This document shows positions 31,040-42,419 of a stretch of DNA of 64,000 nucleotides, piece by piece (positions within the stretch are counted from its first letter, which is position 1; each line of letters opens with the position of its first letter). This stretch comes from Bathynomus jamesi (lineage: Eukaryota; Arthropoda; Malacostraca; Isopoda; Cirolanidae): assembly GCA_023014485.1 (NCBI GenBank), contig JAJOZX010000920.1, positions 832,501-896,500 on the forward strand, in the 5' to 3' direction. The notes beneath the pieces are model-generated. The model did no database searches. It saw nothing but the letters and a program-made list of their open reading frames with translations, and had not been told where the DNA came from. The translations under genes were made by a program, and so were the position numbers.

Positions 31040-32532
31040 TACCGAGCACCTTGAAAAGAGCAAACATTGTCCTTATATATAAAGGAGGAGATAGTCTCAA
31101 GCAAAGAACTATAGACCAGTGTCACTGATGTTCCATCTCACCAAAGTATTTGAAAGAATAGTTAGAGAGAAAATCTGACTTCTTGGAGAGACTGGAAAGA
31201 TTCAACGAAAATCAGCACGGATTCCAATCAGGAAGATCATGCCTATCACAACTTATAGAGCACAATAACAGTATTCTAGACGCACTTGAAAACAATAAAA
31301 ACTACGATGTCATATACTCAGATTTTGCTAAAACGTTCGACAAATGTGATCATGGTATAATAGCACGTAAAATGAAACATATGGGAATAACAAGCAAAGT
31401 GGGAAAATGGATATATGATACAATTTCCTCAGAGAACGTCTACAGGTCATCAAAATTCAAGGCATATCATACTCAGAATCGGAAGTAGGCAGCTTAGTAC
31501 CACAAGGAACAGTATTGGCCCTACCTCTATTCCTTATCATGCTAACAAACATAGGCAATGAAGTAACCAGCAACAGTATAGTAACGTTCTTTGCAGATGA
31601 TACAAAGATCAGCAGAAAAATCAGAGATACAAAAGAGGTGGAGGCCTTACAGAGGGACACGAACAGAATATACAAATGGTCAGAAGACAACAACATGAAA
31701 TTTAACACCGAGAAATTTCAGCTCTTAAGATATGGCAGAAATAGGAATTTAAACAGACAGCATATTATGCTCCAGATAAACAGGAAATTCAGAGAAGCAC
31801 GAAAGTAATACATTTAGGGGTTATAATGACCGATGATGCGAAATTTGAGACACAAAATCAGAGAGTGATAAACAAAGGCAGAAAGAGTCGCGGGACAGCT
31901 ACTAAGAACCTTAAAAAGAAGGGACAGGACAGTAATGATTCCCCTGCTGAAAACACTGATCATACCAAAACTTGAATACTGCTCAGTCTTGATGTAAAAT
32001 TCAGAGACATTTTACAGCTAAGATTGATGGCTGCAAAGAACTCAACTAGTAGGAAAGACTAGGTAAACTAAATCTCTACTCCCTGGAAAGAAGAAGAGAG
32101 AGGTACACCATAATCTTCATATGGAAAATGATCGAAAAACTGGTATCAAACCTCAAACTAAATCCAATTACCATTCAAACAACACTGGAAAATGGGAAAG
32201 GCAGAATCTGTAGTGTTCCCAAACTGAAGACTGGACAAGGAACCTCCTCAACACTGAAGGAAAATAGTATGGCTGTCATGAGGCCAAAACTTTTCAACCA
32301 GCTTCCAAAGGACCTCAGGAACGTTACAGGGGTCAAAGTTGAAGTCTTCAAGAGAAGACTAGATGCCTGGCTCAGGACGGTACCAGATGAGCCGGTGTAC
32401 CTGGCTATGTGCTGTGGAGAGCGCAAGAGAGCAACTCGCTCCACCACCAAGGCAGGCCTGGAGGCGGGGCCACCAGCTTGACCTTCTTGTGAAGAGAGAG
32501 AGAGACCAACGCACGGAACTACTGCGAGGCTA

Positions 32533-32535
<3 letters not shown>
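31040..32535 (+). mobile_element. LINE-C copy 1 (plus strand)
   Basis: Encodes NENQHGFQSGRSCLSQLIEH, DVIYSDFAKTFDKCDHGII (31,183-31,488), VTFFADDTKISRKI (31,515-31,808, catalytic FADD) and a C-terminal KLFNQLPKDLRNVTGVKVEV (32,128-32,481). Frames change between segments, so it is a relic. The 3' end runs into (TA)n/(CA)n. Related copies at 48,955, 54,565 and 54,927-58,050. Confidence 0.85.
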
Positions 32536-32597
<62 letters not shown>

Positions 32598-33214
32598 GTA
32601 TATATATATACACAGTATATATATCGTGCGACTTTTTGAATACACGAAAGGCCTTGGAATCGTTTTTCTTTTTCCTTGTGGGTTTGCAGCATATATATTA
32701 CGCAGCATATATATGTGTGTGTGTGTGTGTGTAAAACAGTGGGAGGATTGTGACTTACTGCCATGAAAATTTTTGATGTGATTTCATAATAATCATGAAT
32801 CACTTTACATTTAAATATTTGTTCTATGAAGTTTGTTTCACGCAGAAGCCTTCTCCACTTTCCAGTCTCGAGTTGTGGGCGGAGTTATTGTGATCATTCG
32901 TAAAAGTCCTGTCAGCAGTTGACAAATATTATTTAAATGTCCATAATTATGGTTTAATCAATTTATTTTCACTAATATTTGGTAATGAAATATTTTGTAT
33001 AAACATCTTTCTAGTATAAATTAATATTATGTTTTTAATAGCACACAAGAGCAAATAAAACAAGTAATAACTATGCTAAAAATGATGACTGAAAATTAAT
33101 TTGAGACCGTAATGAAACGTGGCATCTACTTGAGTTTCAATGAGGTTTTATTGTTTACATTATTTTATCCTGATGCAGTTTAGCTGTGAAATTGCCGGTT
33201 TGTAGAAGAGTGTT
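32536..33214. other. Microsatellites, then upstream region of the DUF4789-like gene
   Basis: (TA)n(CA)n at 32,536-32,595 and (GT)n at about 32,712-32,732, then roughly 480 bp of AT-rich sequence without a recognised element. TTTTCAG at 33,232-33,238 could be a splice acceptor, which would place the true start of the next gene at its second Met. Confidence 0.6.
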
Positions 33215-34366
33215 ATGCTTAATAAATTAAACTTTTCAGGTTTATTATTACTGGTCTTTGAGATCATATTCAGTATGAGAATCAGTGTTTATTATCTCTT
33301 TGTCGTTTACTTTATAAAATTAACAGTATCCGTAGCATTCTCTACTGAAATCATCCTTCCTACTAACTGGCTTCTAGAAAAAGTCTCGCCCTTCGATCAA
33401 GGAGATACCTCGAAAGATCAATATGGTAATAATCCTGACCGAAACGACGTTCGGGTGAACAGAGAGCTTACAAATCATAGTGCTGCCATTATTATGCCAG
33501 GAGAAATAGAAACAAACCAGCATTATAAACCGGTACATGGAGGTGAAACGCACGAAGAAAAGCGTAGTACTATTTACCTCCCTTCTGAAAGTCCGTCTGA
33601 GAATAAATCCAATACAACTCCTATTACGATTTTGACGGATTCAAAGTGCAACATTGCAGATGGATTAATTTATTTTGCGGGAAAGTGTCAATCTCTTTTA
33701 AAAACCGCATTTTGCCCAGAAGGATGTTGGCTCATTATAAATGGAGAAGGACTGCCAGAGTGTGTTGTTAGACCTTGTCCCGCAGGAGAACTGCTCTACA
33801 AGGGACAGTGTGTGAGTATCGCCAGTACTAACTGTGGCCGTTATGAAATCTTGTACGTCGATTTCACAGGCGATGTATATTGTGACTGTCAGCCTGACTT
33901 CATTTATAATGAACATCAAGGACGCTGCTATGCGGAACATGAACAAGGGTCATGTGCTTCTGGGGAATATTTGGAATTCAATTCAGAAAACGAGGTACGA
34001 TGTGTGCCAAATCCATGTAAAAGGGAAGATCTGGTTCAAGATCCAAATACAAAAATATGTTATATCAAATTATTTAGGGGTTCGTGTTCGCCCGCAAAAA
34101 ACTTTGCTTTAATACTGAATGATGACAAAACTGCAGTTTGTATTTCACTTGTTATACGCAACATCTTGGTAATACCTCCAGTGCCTTCCTGCTCACCAGG
34201 ATCCAAACTAAATCATTCGGGCAAATGTCAAGGAATTCTCCGAATGGGCCACCGTTCTTATACAGTGCCATCCCAACAAGTGTCGAAATATTACTCGTGC
34301 ACTTCTGGTTACACAAGATACCCAGATGGGTTATGTAAAAAAGTAAATTCATCCCTTGGGAAGTAA
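33215..34366 (+). CDS. Secreted cysteine-rich DUF4789-like protein
   Basis: A 383-codon open frame unrelated to the surrounding transposons and probably a host gene. The N-terminus has two hydrophobic stretches; starting at Met21 (33,275) gives a cleaner signal peptide (MRISVYYLFVVYFIKL), and TTTTCAG just before it could be a splice acceptor. After a polar linker, residues 145-380 contain spaced cysteines in repeated C-P-x-G-E-x-L-Y-x-G-x-C-like units (CPAGELLYKGQC, CASGEYL, CSPGSKLNHSGKC), the pattern of arthropod DUF4789 proteins. Those are uncharacterised, presumably extracellular. AATAAA lies at 34,522. No introns seen downstream of the start; a retrocopy or a last exon is possible. Confidence 0.72.
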   Translation: MLNKLNFSGLLLLVFEIIFSMRISVYYLFVVYFIKLTVSVAFSTEIILPTNWLLEKVSPFDQGDTSKDQYGNNPDRNDVRVNRELTNHSAAIIMPGEIETNQHYKPVHGGETHEEKRSTIYLPSESPSENKSNTTPITILTDSKCNIADGLIYFAGKCQSLLKTAFCPEGCWLIINGEGLPECVVRPCPAGELLYKGQCVSIASTNCGRYEILYVDFTGDVYCDCQPDFIYNEHQGRCYAEHEQGSCASGEYLEFNSENEVRCVPNPCKREDLVQDPNTKICYIKLFRGSCSPAKNFALILNDDKTAVCISLVIRNILVIPPVPSCSPGSKLNHSGKCQGILRMGHRSYTVPSQQVSKYYSCTSGYTRYPDGLCKKVNSSLGK

Positions 34367-34399
34367 CTGCATGAGAAACTTAGTTAGATATCACGATGT

Positions 34400-34400
34400 G

Positions 34401-34432
<32 letters not shown>

Positions 34433-34445
34433 CTATATATATGGA
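34400..34445. repeat. (TA)n microsatellite
   Basis: TA repeats shortly after the stop codon of the DUF4789-like gene, within its presumed 3' region. Confidence 0.9.
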
Positions 34446-34827
34446 CAGCACTTTGTGTTGAAGTTAAGTAAGGCAGGTAGGTTATTAGCCTTTTATCACA
34501 CGGAGGTCTTTTCCGGAACTGAATAAAATCGTCTGGCGTCAGCCAGAACAAAATCAGTAAGGTAACACTGTGTACTAAAGGGTTAAGGAAGTGAAGTATA
34601 AGGAATACCACATTTTTCTTCTCTATAATAATCCACTGGTATGCAACATATCTGATGTTTCAACATACATAACAGTTTTTGTCAATTCAGATGTGCTGAA
34701 TCCAAAAAATCGCATCCATTTTTCTCATCACGTACAGTTTTCTGGCAAATACCTATCACCCATTTTGTATGGGTGGTATATAGACATACACCCACTTATA
34801 CATTATATGCTTACAATATATACATAG

Positions 34828-35020
34828 AATGATTTATTCCTGAAAACTTGGGTAGTGTAAGTGAGGAACAAGGAGAAAGGTTCCACCAGGATATCAAGAC
34901 TATGGAAAAAAGACACCAAGGAAGGTGAGATGTAACATGATGGCAGATTATTGCTGGTCTCTGAAACGGGAAGGCTCGGAAGAAATGCAGCACAAGAAGC
35001 GAGTAAAAAACAACGATTTT
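34828..35020 (+). pseudogene. Broken copy of the FHQDI-family gene
   Basis: Reads FIPENLGSVSEEQGERFHQD, then KTMEKRHQG, then after a one-base frameshift NMMADYCWSLKREGSEEM. It matches the C-terminal part of the minus-strand gene at 63,597-63,998 (SEEQGERFHQDIKIMEERYQ, MLADYCWCLKRDVPEE). Only about 65 codons remain. I know similar proteins as abundant uncharacterised copies in arthropod genomes but cannot name a function. Confidence 0.8.
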
Positions 35021-35029
35021 CTCCTACTG

Positions 35030-36400
35030 ATCAATTATGATTGATCTATTATGTATCAATTAAGTATCAAGGATGAATTTACTTTGAAATGTATTGTCTT
35101 TGTATTTCTTATAATTTTATACTCTTGGAAATTTAGTTCTGAACATATCTGACTTATATTTTGTGAAAAACCCTGACGTGATACATAAAAATGGTTGTGA
35201 AATTTGAAATCAGTATGGTGAAATTGTATAAGATCACGTAATAGAAACAAAACATCTTGTACTTTGGTTTGACATGCAGACTTGTGTAATTAATATTTGT
35301 TTGTCTTTCATACAGTCATCCGTTCAGCGCTACTGCAGGTATATTTTATTATTATTATTAATTATATACATCTACTTTATTGTAAAAACATTATATAGAC
35401 AGGCATAATTATGCTGAAGAAGATTTTTATAATCACCTCGTTTTTTACACATAAAATGTGTCAGAATTTGGAAAATAGTATGAAACTTTTGTCATTTATA
35501 TTTTTTTTTGGAGTTTTCACTGAAATGTTAATATAATTCTGCTTTTAAAAATATCAATGAATGAATATAGTTGTCGAAAGGAAAATGAAATGAACTCTTA
35601 ATGCACGTGTTAATATTTTATATCATAGTTATTTAGTTGAATAGTCCCCATATCTTGTTTCTTTGCATTGTTTTAATTTTTTTGTATATCCTCAATACTT
35701 ACTTACTTACTTACCTTAATTTGTTCTACTTACATACCCGTATTTCATGATTTCATATGCAAAATATAGATATAATGAATTGTGATAATACAGATGTAAT
35801 GAATTATGAGAACAGATAAATTTGCTCTTACTAATATTGCTGTTATTTTTCTTTCCATATATAACTAACTTTATACATGAAAGAAGCAATGACTGAAATA
35901 CACAATTCACTTAAGTGGATTTTCTTTCAAGATGAAAAAAGCTTAAATTTGGAGGCCACAGGGGATAACACTTGATGAAACTTCGCACACCTGTGTATCG
36001 TCACAGAACAATGTGTCGTGAGCAGGAACTAGATCCTTGCATCAAAAGTCAAGGTCACAAAGATAGGCAGGGGCACTGATGTCGTTCCGACATAATTCTT
36101 GCTTACTTGAAAGGCTTATGCTATTCTTTCATTTCAGCAAAATTTAAAGAAGTTAAAACAATCAAAACTAATTTAATTTTTACGTTTTAAAGAACTAAAA
36201 CTATTGGAATACTCATTAGTATTTTTTTTGAGGAATTTCATGTCATTAATTGGAATACACAAACGAATAAAAATATATTTGCCAATTTCTTTTGCACGAA
36301 TTGGAAATGGTTTGAATGGAGCTAATTTCGATTGTTCAAACAAAACCAAATACTGTTTTAAATGATTTTAGTACTCATATTTTAAGGCCTTCATGGAAAG
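35030..36400. other. Unassigned AT-rich stretch
   Basis: About 1.4 kb with no supported gene. Only short AT-rich open frames without family resemblance were seen. A small (CA)n/(TA)n tract follows at about 36,400-36,431. Confidence 0.6.
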
Positions 36401-36431
<31 letters not shown>

Positions 36432-36440
36432 GATACAACT

Positions 36441-36705
36441 CAGAATGGTCCCCTGAGAAGCTTTTATGTTACACACAGACCGTGGATGGAACAAGAAGTT
36501 CTTCTGAGAAAATTAAATCCACTATAGTCCGAATAAGTAATGGTAAATGACAAATACTATAGTTTTTCTTCTTAATGATGGAAGCCCACATGGGCAACGG
36601 GTCACTAGCAAAGAGGTCCTAAAATATAGCTTCCCTCACCAGCTATGTGTTAAGCATATAGAACCCAGCTTAAGGACCCAGCATATAGGACCCAGCATAA
36701 ATGCA
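36441..36705. repeat. Dispersed repeat R1, copy 1, with 14-bp minisatellite
   Basis: From AGAATGGTCCCCTGAG onward it matches 48,566-48,795 over about 230 bp with scattered changes (shared AAATCCACTATAG, GGGCAACGGGTCACT, ATATAGCTTCCCTCAC). It ends in repeats of GGACCCAGCATATA that reappear on the far side of the Penelope element at 38,993-39,052, as if the element had inserted within them. Noncoding. Confidence 0.78.
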
Positions 36706-36780
36706 AAAAACTTCACTTTTTTTCCTACGTGAAGGTCAAAATATGATAATTAAAACCCACTCTAATAGACAGAGTTTATT

Positions 36781-36823
36781 TCCACAACAGTTTCGATGCC
36801 CACTGGCATCCTCTTCGGGTGGA
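36781..36823 (-). ncRNA. Hammerhead-ribozyme-like motif (inverted arm)
   Basis: Minus strand: stem I TCCAC/GTGGA, core CCGAAGA (CUGANGA with U4 changed to C), stem II GATGCC-AGTG-GGCATC, then GAAA and a short stem III region. Hammerheads are known in Penelope-like elements. The core change may abolish activity. The plus-strand counterpart at 38,907-38,947 has lost stem I pairing. Confidence 0.55.
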
Positions 36824-37050
36824 TACAGAAAAACGAATGAACTAAAAACAAGAGGGAAAACAGTCCAGGGACCATTAAGAAATTCGCACCTAGGTTAGAT
36901 CCCGTTCTCCCGACACTGGAAGGGCATTTTTATTAAAGGGACCCGCTTATAAGTACATTCGCACACATTTAAAACTATTTTCTTGTTCTCTACATACAGA
37001 TTCTATTATTTTTTTTACATAATTGTTACACCTGTATTTTTAGAAATTAT

Positions 37051-38140
37051 AAAACTCTGTGTCACCAATAATGCCTTCTCCTTCGGTGAAGAATTTTATT
37101 TGCAAAGTTTTGGTATGGGAATGGGGTCCCCTTTATCCCCAATACTGAGTACATTATACATGGAATATTATGAGTCGGAATTGCTGCAAACAATATGTCC
37201 CAGGAATCTAATTTGGTTTCGTTATGTAGATGATATTTTCTCATTTTGGCCTGACCACTGGAACAACTTTGATACTTTCTTTCAGTCATTAAATAATCTT
37301 GTTCCCTCTATTAAATTTAAATATGAATGGGAGAGCGACAAACAATTACCTTTTCTAGATGTTTTGGTCATTAACGAAAGCGGAAAGCCCAATTTCACGG
37401 TCTATAGAAAACCTACTCATTGTAATTCGTACATTCATTATTTTTCATATCATGATGAAGGGGTTAAAAGCTCAATTATTTCTTCCATGTTTTTAAGAGC
37501 ACTCAGGATTTATAGCCCACATTTGCTGGACCCGGAATATTCAAAGATTTGGAACATTTTTAAGGATTTAAAATATCCTGAGTGGTTTATCAGAAAGGCG
37601 TATTTTAAAGCCAGAAAATCTTTTTATGCCCCTCGGGAACCTTCAGTTAACCAAAAACAATATGTGAGTTTGCCTTACATTGCCGGCTTAGAAAGAGTAA
37701 AACCGTTGACGAAAGATTTTAAGTTTGCTTTGGCGTTCAAATATTCGTCTACCGTGAAAAGTAAATTGGTTAGGAATAACGTTGCAAAACAGGAACAAGC
37801 CTGTGTCTACAGCATTCCCTGTAAAAGTTGTGATTTAGTATACGTAGGAGAAACTGGAAGAAATATTAAAATCCGTATTAAAGGACACAAATATGCCTTC
37901 AGAAGTTGTAATACTAATAATGCCATTTTTTATCACGCCAGCCAAAATAATCATGATTGGTAATCAAGTAAGGTACTTTATAAATGTAATAATTATGTCA
38001 AAAGAAAAATAATAGAATCTGTATGTATAGAACAAGTAGATAATTTTAATTTGTGCGAAGGTACTTTTAAGTTGGACCCTTTAATGAGATTCTTGGTCAA
38101 AAAATCCCTTACGGCGTCGGGTGAACGGGTTCTAACCTAA
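37051..38140 (+). pseudogene. Penelope-like RT with GIY-YIG endonuclease, 5'-truncated
   Basis: Penelope-type enzymes reverse transcribe and cleave target DNA. The RT palm has FGMGMGSPLSPILSTLYMEY and the active site WFRYVDDIFSFWP, followed by PFLDVLVINESGKPNFTVYR and THCNSYIHYFSYH. The C-terminal GIY-YIG domain reads CVYSIPCKSCDLVYVGETGR. A TAA after NNHDW at about 37,963 cuts the frame, but coding continues in frame (KVLYKCNNYVKRKIIES...GERVLT) to about 38,140, the natural end. The N-terminal half is absent. Upstream sequence from 36,983 belongs partly to the inverted arm. Confidence 0.9.
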
Positions 38141-38880
38141 GTGTGAATTTCTTAAAGGTCTCTGGATTGTTTTCTTACTCGCTTTTGGTTCATTCCGTTT
38201 TTTTTTTTCCGATAAAATATAAATGGAATAATAAACGTAAATGTAAATGTAATAATGGAAGTAATAAATGTGGAAATAAATATAAATGCAATAAATGTAA
38301 TAATAAAGGTAATAAAATAAATGTAATAATTAGTGTAAAGGTAATAATAATAAATGTTAAAAAAACGTAAATGCAATAATAAATGCAGTAATTATGTCAA
38401 AATAATAGAATCTGTATGTATAGAACAAGAAGATAGTTTTAAATTGTGCGAATGTACTTGTAAGCGGGTCCCTTTAATGAAAAAAAAAGCGCCCTTCTGG
38501 GGTCGTGGGAACGGGATCTAGCCTAGGTGCGAATTCCTTAATGGTCTCTGGATTGTTTCCTTCTCGCCTTTTCATTAGTTTTTCGGTTTACAATTTCTGT
38601 ATAATAAACAACAGTGTAATAATCAATGTAATAATAAATTTATAATTCCTGTAATAAATAATAATGCAATATTAAATGTAATAAACTTAATAATAAATGT
38701 AATAATCATGTAAAAAAATAAAAAATAAAATCTGTATGTATAGAACAAGAAGATAGTTTTAAATTTGTGCGAATGTACTTGTAAACGGGTTCCTTTACTA
38801 AAAAGGCCCTTCCAGTGTCGGGAGAACGCGATCTAACCTAAGTGCGAATTTCTTAATGGTCCCTGGACTGTTTTCCCTCT
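38040..38880 (+). repeat. Three serial repeats of the Penelope-1 ORF end
   Basis: Units start near AATAGAATCTGTATGTATAG and include GTGCGAAtGTACTT...GCGAATTTCTTAATGGTC at about 38,010-38,200, 38,400-38,600 and 38,725-38,900. Each is a diverged copy of the C-terminal codons and 3' UTR, so they arose as serial 5'-truncated copies. TAATAAATG-type low-complexity sequence separates them. Confidence 0.8.
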
Positions 38881-38992
38881 TGTTTTTGGTTTATTCGTTT
38901 TTCTGTATCCACTCGAAGAGGATGCCAGTGGGCATCGAAACTGTTGTAAAAATAAACTCTCTCTATTAGATTGGGTTTTAATTATCTTATTA

Positions 38993-39052
38993 GGACCCAG
39001 CATATAGTACCCAGCATATAGGACCCAGCTTAAGCATATAGGACCCAGCTTA
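38993..39052. repeat. GGACCCAGCATATA minisatellite
   Basis: Four to five imperfect 14-bp units, matching those at about 36,670-36,700 on the other side of Penelope-like element 1. Confidence 0.75.
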
Positions 39053-39342
39053 ACATTCAGAACCTCAATATACGCAAGAAACTCGTTGCATTTACGTCGA
39101 TCGAATTTCCGCGCGCGCAGTAAGTGCAATCAAAAGTGGTTGTACCACATACGTTTTGGTGTTAGAATCAGAATCTTATTGCAAGGTACTAGTAGTATGA
39201 GTGTGACTCACTGTTAAAATAAACTTTGGTACAGAGAAAAGCACAAAGCGGAAAATATTGTGAACAGTGGAAAGTGTCGCTAACAGTGATAAACGTTTAA
39301 ATAAATAAATAAACTTCCGTAAAGAGCGTGGATGTAAATAAC

Positions 39343-40735
39343 ATGGAAGACAGTGCAAGTGACATTAGTGACATCGAACCAAAAAACTTGGAAGAGATGA
39401 GTATAGAAAGCTTGGAAAGTTTAAGAAGGATAAAGTTTTAAAAAACTAAGCGGTTACTGAAGAACGACACCGAACTAGAGGAAGAAATAAAGCGAAGAGG
39501 GTCCAAACCGGAAGACCATGCGATGACCACTCCGCAACTGGAATAGTGGGTCAGCCCCACGTCGGTGGCTCGTCTCAGGAGAAGCTCCCTAGTTCCTCCC
39601 ACTACAGAAGAAGGAGAGCTGTCGACACAGGAAAGGGTCGAGTGGGAACCAGGTCCATCAGAACAGCAGCACCCTTCACTTTATATCCCGAATTTCACAC
39701 AGGCAGTAAGGAGTTCCGAGCCGACGACCTTTGGACACACATCAGAAAGAAATTCGCCGACGTCCATGGGCAAGTGGGCACAAGGGAACCCACGAACCAT
39801 CCCAACGAATCCTTCTGGACGTGCACCTACCATGGCGCCGAGAAACATGAAAGAAGACCTGCAGAGGTATATACAAACTGTCATACAGTTGTTACACAGT
39901 ACCAACCTATCTCTTCCACGTGAACAAATAGCAGACAATTTATGCATCTCAAGGTTGTGGAGCCACTTAGAGGACAACTGTGAGAACCCGGTCACGAACC
40001 CTGCAGCTTTCTTCTCTGCCCTGGAAGAAGTCACCATTGATGAGAAGAGGCGACTTCACATCCTGTACAAGAAGAGTGCAGGTCCAGCACGAGTCCTGTT
40101 GGACGCGTGGAGGGATTCCAGTCGCCAATTTTCTACCAGGAGATCAAAGAGGAAACCCTACAGATGTGTGGAAGCTCATGGAACTGAAATCTGGAGGAAT
40201 ATATACACCACCAGGGGGAGGGGGGAAGGTGAGACATGTTTGCCACAAGATTATTAAATTTAGGTAATGCTTTGGTTTTGGCTAATCCTATAATGAGACT
40301 TATTAAAGATGAAATACTTAAGGACGCGTTCAATTCCGTTTTGCCGGAGTATGCTAGTAATTTCACCTAAGGAACATCCTTTCGGCAATATTGAATGGAA
40401 TCACTCAAGTTTTCGGCAAACAACCCAAGCCTAGGACCAGGAGACGAAAATGTCCTAAGAGAAGAATTGCCGCAAGACGGAAGCCGAAGACTGCAAAAAC
40501 TGTAGAATCCTACCACATCCTGGAATTACAATTCACAACATTCAGAAGAAAGAATAGCCACTGCCACGAAGGAGGACAACACCAAGGATGTGGAGGTGAA
40601 TGTCGTAGGCAAGTCCATCAAGAGAGGAAAGCCCAGAAGGAAGAAATGTGACATTTGTCACAGGAGGAATCACACCACTCAAGAATGTTATTACAACCCC
40701 ATGAAGAACCAAAAGTGAAAACAACCCGAGTCAAA
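39343..40735 (+). pseudogene. Gag of the defective LTR element
   Basis: The likely start is ATG at 39,343 (MEDSASDISDIEPKNLEEMS), with a TAA soon after and further frame changes. The middle encodes PRNMKEDLQRYIQTVIQLL and RLWSHLEDNCENP (39,565-40,257), not a region I recognise. The C-terminal end has CDICHRRNHTTQECYYNP, a CCHC zinc knuckle, with a second knuckle CKICGKWGHWEKACPQ just beyond (about 40,790-40,840) in the same degenerate frame. Non-functional. Confidence 0.72.
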
Positions 40736-40859
40736 CGAAGACAAAGACTCCAAAGAGGAAACAACGGAAGAAAGAAACCGGAGTCACTGCAAGATTTGCT
40801 AGCAAATGGGGCATTGGGAGAAGGCGTGCCCTCAGGCAAACATTCAGCAGGACTGGAAG

Positions 40860-41194
40860 GGGAAGCCTCCCGAGTAATTTCAGAGAAAGTAGTGGCGAAT
40901 CGTCGGCTAGGACTGATCACCCTACCAGTATTCGTCGCTCAACAAGCTTTCACGGCGCTGGTCGATGGTGGAACTTCCGGCACATTGACATAAGCTATGC
41001 ACAAAAACATCGAGAGCGTTCTTTGGACAGTTGCCAACATCTCAGTGCCGGGTTGCACAGGACCCGACCATTCATGTAAGGGAGTAGAATTAAGTTTGAC
41101 TATGGGAAGGGGCGTTGAAGAATTCTTTTGTGTCTATATAATTCCAGAGGTTCAGCAGGATTTGACCATAGGAGTGTTATTTCGGAGAATATGA
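40860..41194 (+). pseudogene. Aspartic protease of the defective LTR element
   Basis: Encodes LPVFVAQQAFTALVDGGTSG, where DGGTSG stands at the place of the usual DTGATG active site, so the catalytic triad appears altered (D-G-G). A TAA follows, then KNIESVLWTVANISVPGC and a DLTIGVLF block (usual ILG segment) in another frame. Inactive by both criteria. Confidence 0.68.
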
Positions 41195-41199
41195 AGACG

Positions 41200-42415
41200 A
41201 AACAAAGGTAACTAAGAAAAGAAAAGAATCGTCACTCTGAACGAAGAGGTAACCGAACCAGGAATGGGAGCGGACACAATGAAGAAGCCGGCATGATTCT
41301 GACAAGGAAGGTTAAATTGAGACCTGGGAACGTGGTCCCGTGGACGTCTATTCTCTGCTGCACGAGATATGCAGTGAGGCTCAAAGTGATTTGCAAATAT
41401 CACAGAGGGAAAATCCCAAAGTGAAGTTAAAAGATAAAGGAATAGACACCGAAGAAAAACCCAGATGCCTGTCGGTTCCCCCGACGTCTACTCTCTATGA
41501 GATGCAGTGAGGCTCGAATTGATTTGAGAATATAACAAAGCAAAAAATCTCCAAGGGAAGTTAAAACTCTCCAAGGAAGCGGTAAAGTTACTCCTGATGA
41601 ATAAAAGTGACGAGGACTACGACGACAAAGAAGACATCGGTATGGTAGTCCGAACGGCCGTTCAACCCCTCTCCCAAATTGGAACAAGCGTCAGTGTGAG
41701 AAAGAGTCAAAATTCCAGGAAGTACTGTAACTAAAGAGAGAGTGACTCGCCTCAAGTCCAATGTTCACAGATGTCCGTCGTTCTCAAAATGAAGTACAGA
41801 CCGACAAGGGAAAGAAAATATTAATTACTACCGTCAGAGGAGTACAGGGACCACGTGGTCACTAGGAATAAAGGGCGACCACAGGAATCCAAAGTGGAGG
41901 CGATTAAAGAAAGAAAGATGAGAAAAGAAAGACCCAGAAGGATGAAAGCAAACTTGGGCTTAGCCTCCTACAATCCAAATGTTATGAAGAAATTTCAGCC
42001 AAAATGCACGCCTTCGAGCGAAGTGGCCACCGACGGTCAGGGTGGATAGAACACTGAACAAGAAGTCGCAAGGTAAACCTTAAGAGGCGTGGACGATAGG
42101 CATCATGGCCTACCCAAGGTTTGGAAAAAGGGATTCGGAAACGGATGCGAGTTAAGAGGCTTCGGAAGAAAGAACACAACGAAGGGTTGCCCCAGCCACT
42201 GGGAATGAACCAGGAGGCTTGTACGAGCCGATGAGGCCCTGAAGAATGTGCAGAAGATCGGAAAAGAGCCTTGAGCGAGATTCACTGTCGAGTGGAAGAT
42301 TTCCTGCTTAGCCTCGAGGAGACAACAAAATCAGGAGATAACGGCGTTCGAGGCGAAAACTCTTGAATAAAGGTGTACGTAGACTAACTTAGGGCTAGCA
42401 AGGCAAGGGGGAGCT
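41200..42415. other. Degenerate pol remnant without recognisable RT
   Basis: Purine-rich, stop-ridden sequence where RT, RNase H and integrase should lie. Two near repeats (GTGGACGTCTATTCTCTGC... at 41,340 and CGACGTCTACTCTCTATGAG at 41,483) show some duplication. No catalytic motif could be identified. Confidence 0.5.
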
Positions 42416-42419
42416 TCGG

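Larger units (their letters stand above)
36755..38990 (+). mobile_element. Penelope-like element 1 with inverted arms
   Basis: A Penelope-like RT and GIY-YIG gene (37,051-38,140) lies between an inverted copy of its 3' region (36,755-37,030, minus) and the normal 3' region (38,700-38,990, plus). The 3' region also contains serial repeats of the C-terminal coding end at about 38,040, 38,440 and 38,760, separated by TAATAAATG-rich filler. Inverted and tandem partial copies are typical of Penelope-like elements. 5' truncated: RT motifs before the GMGMGSPLSP block are missing. Confidence 0.88.

Noticed and set aside
32363..32734. Long open frame with IYIYIYIYTHTHTH
   Set aside because: Produced by the (TA)n(CA)n microsatellite joined to a LINE tail. 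The same applies to frames with ERERER, SLSLSL or YIYIYI at 14,130, 15,347, 15,863, 22,533, 23,700, 49,404 and 53,675.
41855..42049. Lysine- and arginine-rich open frame as a small gene
   Set aside because: It lies in the degenerate pol region of a defective LTR element, with purine-rich composition and no family resemblance.
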